64,000 nt of DNA from Leptolyngbya sp. KIOST-1. GTDB taxonomy: Bacteria > Cyanobacteriota > Cyanobacteriia > Phormidesmidales > Phormidesmidaceae. Under the pieces are notes generated by a model. The model was not told the origin of the DNA. It searched no databases and saw only the letters and a program-made list of their open reading frames with translations. The stretch lies in the NCBI RefSeq assembly GCF_000763385.1, contig NZ_JQFA01000004.1:1302001-1366000 (forward strand). The letters are read 5' to 3'. The position numbers and the translations under genes are program-made. Below are positions 63,652 to 64,000 of the stretch, one piece after another (positions within the stretch are counted from its first letter, which is position 1; the number at the start of each line of letters is the position of its first letter).

Positions 63652-64000
63652 GGTATGCCTTGGCTCGGTAAATGAAGGGGAAATGCCCTGGGCAGGTTGG
63701 GCATTTCGTCTGCTGTAAAGCCGTCACGGCCAGGAAGCCTACGGCGCTGCCAAAAATGCCTCTCAGATAGTATAACAATCGATACTCTGTTCCCCTGGGC
63801 AGAACTGAAGAATACCCGCTGGCCCGGTGAGTCTACCCACCCAAAAGCGAATGGCGGTCACGGTCAAGCCTAAACTTGTAGGTTGGGTGGCGCTCTAGCA
63901 AAACCCAACAGGGCTGACTGCCGTTGGGTTACGCTCCGCTTCACCCAACCTCCGGGAACCCTAAATTTAGCTTTGACGCTGCACTAGCCTCCAATTCTGC
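63652..64000. other. Gene-free interval with R5 cruciform repeat
   Basis: The interval to the window edge contains a nested inverted repeat. AGGTTGGGTG (63880-63889) pairs with CACCCAACCT (63942-63951), and AACCCAAC (63902-63909) pairs with GTTGGGTT (63923-63930). This GGTTGGGT / ACCCAACC type is commonly scattered in cyanobacterial genomes. The rest contains the map promoter; nothing else was seen. Confidence 0.6.

Overview
The window is a chromosomal segment of a GC-rich cyanobacterium. The lineage is shown by petM (cytochrome b6f subunit VII), ycf39, a cyanobacterial-type L31, glnB with the PII Ser49 loop, a DUF3134 protein, a PatD-like protein and a PAP/fibrillin protein, and by very frequent GCGATCGC (HIP1) octamers. 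The gene content and the numerous dispersed intergenic repeats suggest a filamentous Leptolyngbya/Nodosilinea-type organism, but the genus is inference. No rRNA, tRNA, CRISPR array or complete insertion sequence was seen.

Layout. 1-5290: tail of the ribosomal protein operon on the plus strand (rpsK partial, rpoA, rplQ, truA, rplM, rpsI, rpmE, prfA). 5338-18344: mixed genes, namely an SbcD-like phosphoesterase, a TauE/SafE permease, a membrane M48-like protein with a ruined zinc motif, an RRM protein, citramalate synthase, a 2Fe-2S ferredoxin, a membrane alpha/beta hydrolase, a fused double ABC ATPase, a zinc-ribbon protein and PatD. 18798-22907: relA/spoT, purK and uraD. 22908-24650: an A+T-rich island with one glycosyltransferase. 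24708-35036: ABC-class ATPase, pdxA, petM, ycf39, group 2 sigma factor, TonB-like protein, purple-acid-phosphatase-like protein, folC and glnB. 35186-46085: coiled-coil membrane protein, cysteine hydrolase, mraY, DUF3134, fibrillin, a free M41 protease domain, a 1104-residue AsmA/TamB-like protein with an unrecognised C-terminal half, a VanY-type peptidase and an AEC transporter. 46090-51873: peptidoglycan-binding and CBS proteins, malQ, Nudix, RidA, Uma2 and gshB. 51933-60022: a minus-strand signalling cluster (hybrid kinase with GAF, REC-GGDEF diguanylate cyclase, seven-PAS hybrid kinase). 60543-63651: a membrane protein, a catalytically dead alpha/beta hydrolase, a disrupted thioesterase and map.

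The most distinctive signal outside the genes is a set of dispersed repeat families. One (called R1 here) is a roughly 120-140 bp element with inverted ends GGGCTGTCATCAATT / GGCGTGTCATCAATT. Its clearest copy is flanked by a CTAG duplication, and several decayed copies sit exactly on TAG stop codons. A second family (R2) has two 86-bp copies. A third (R3) consists of long purine/pyrimidine inverted tracts at three or four loci. Two large palindromic elements (R4, R5) lie near the right end, one of them supplying the C-terminus of the broken thioesterase.

Functionally the window is mostly housekeeping: transcription and translation, stringent response, purine, pyridoxine, folate, isoleucine and glutathione metabolism, cell-wall precursor synthesis, photosynthetic complexes and PII nitrogen signalling. 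The 51933-60022 cluster looks like one phosphorelay/c-di-GMP unit. No dedicated defence or biosynthetic cluster was recognised.
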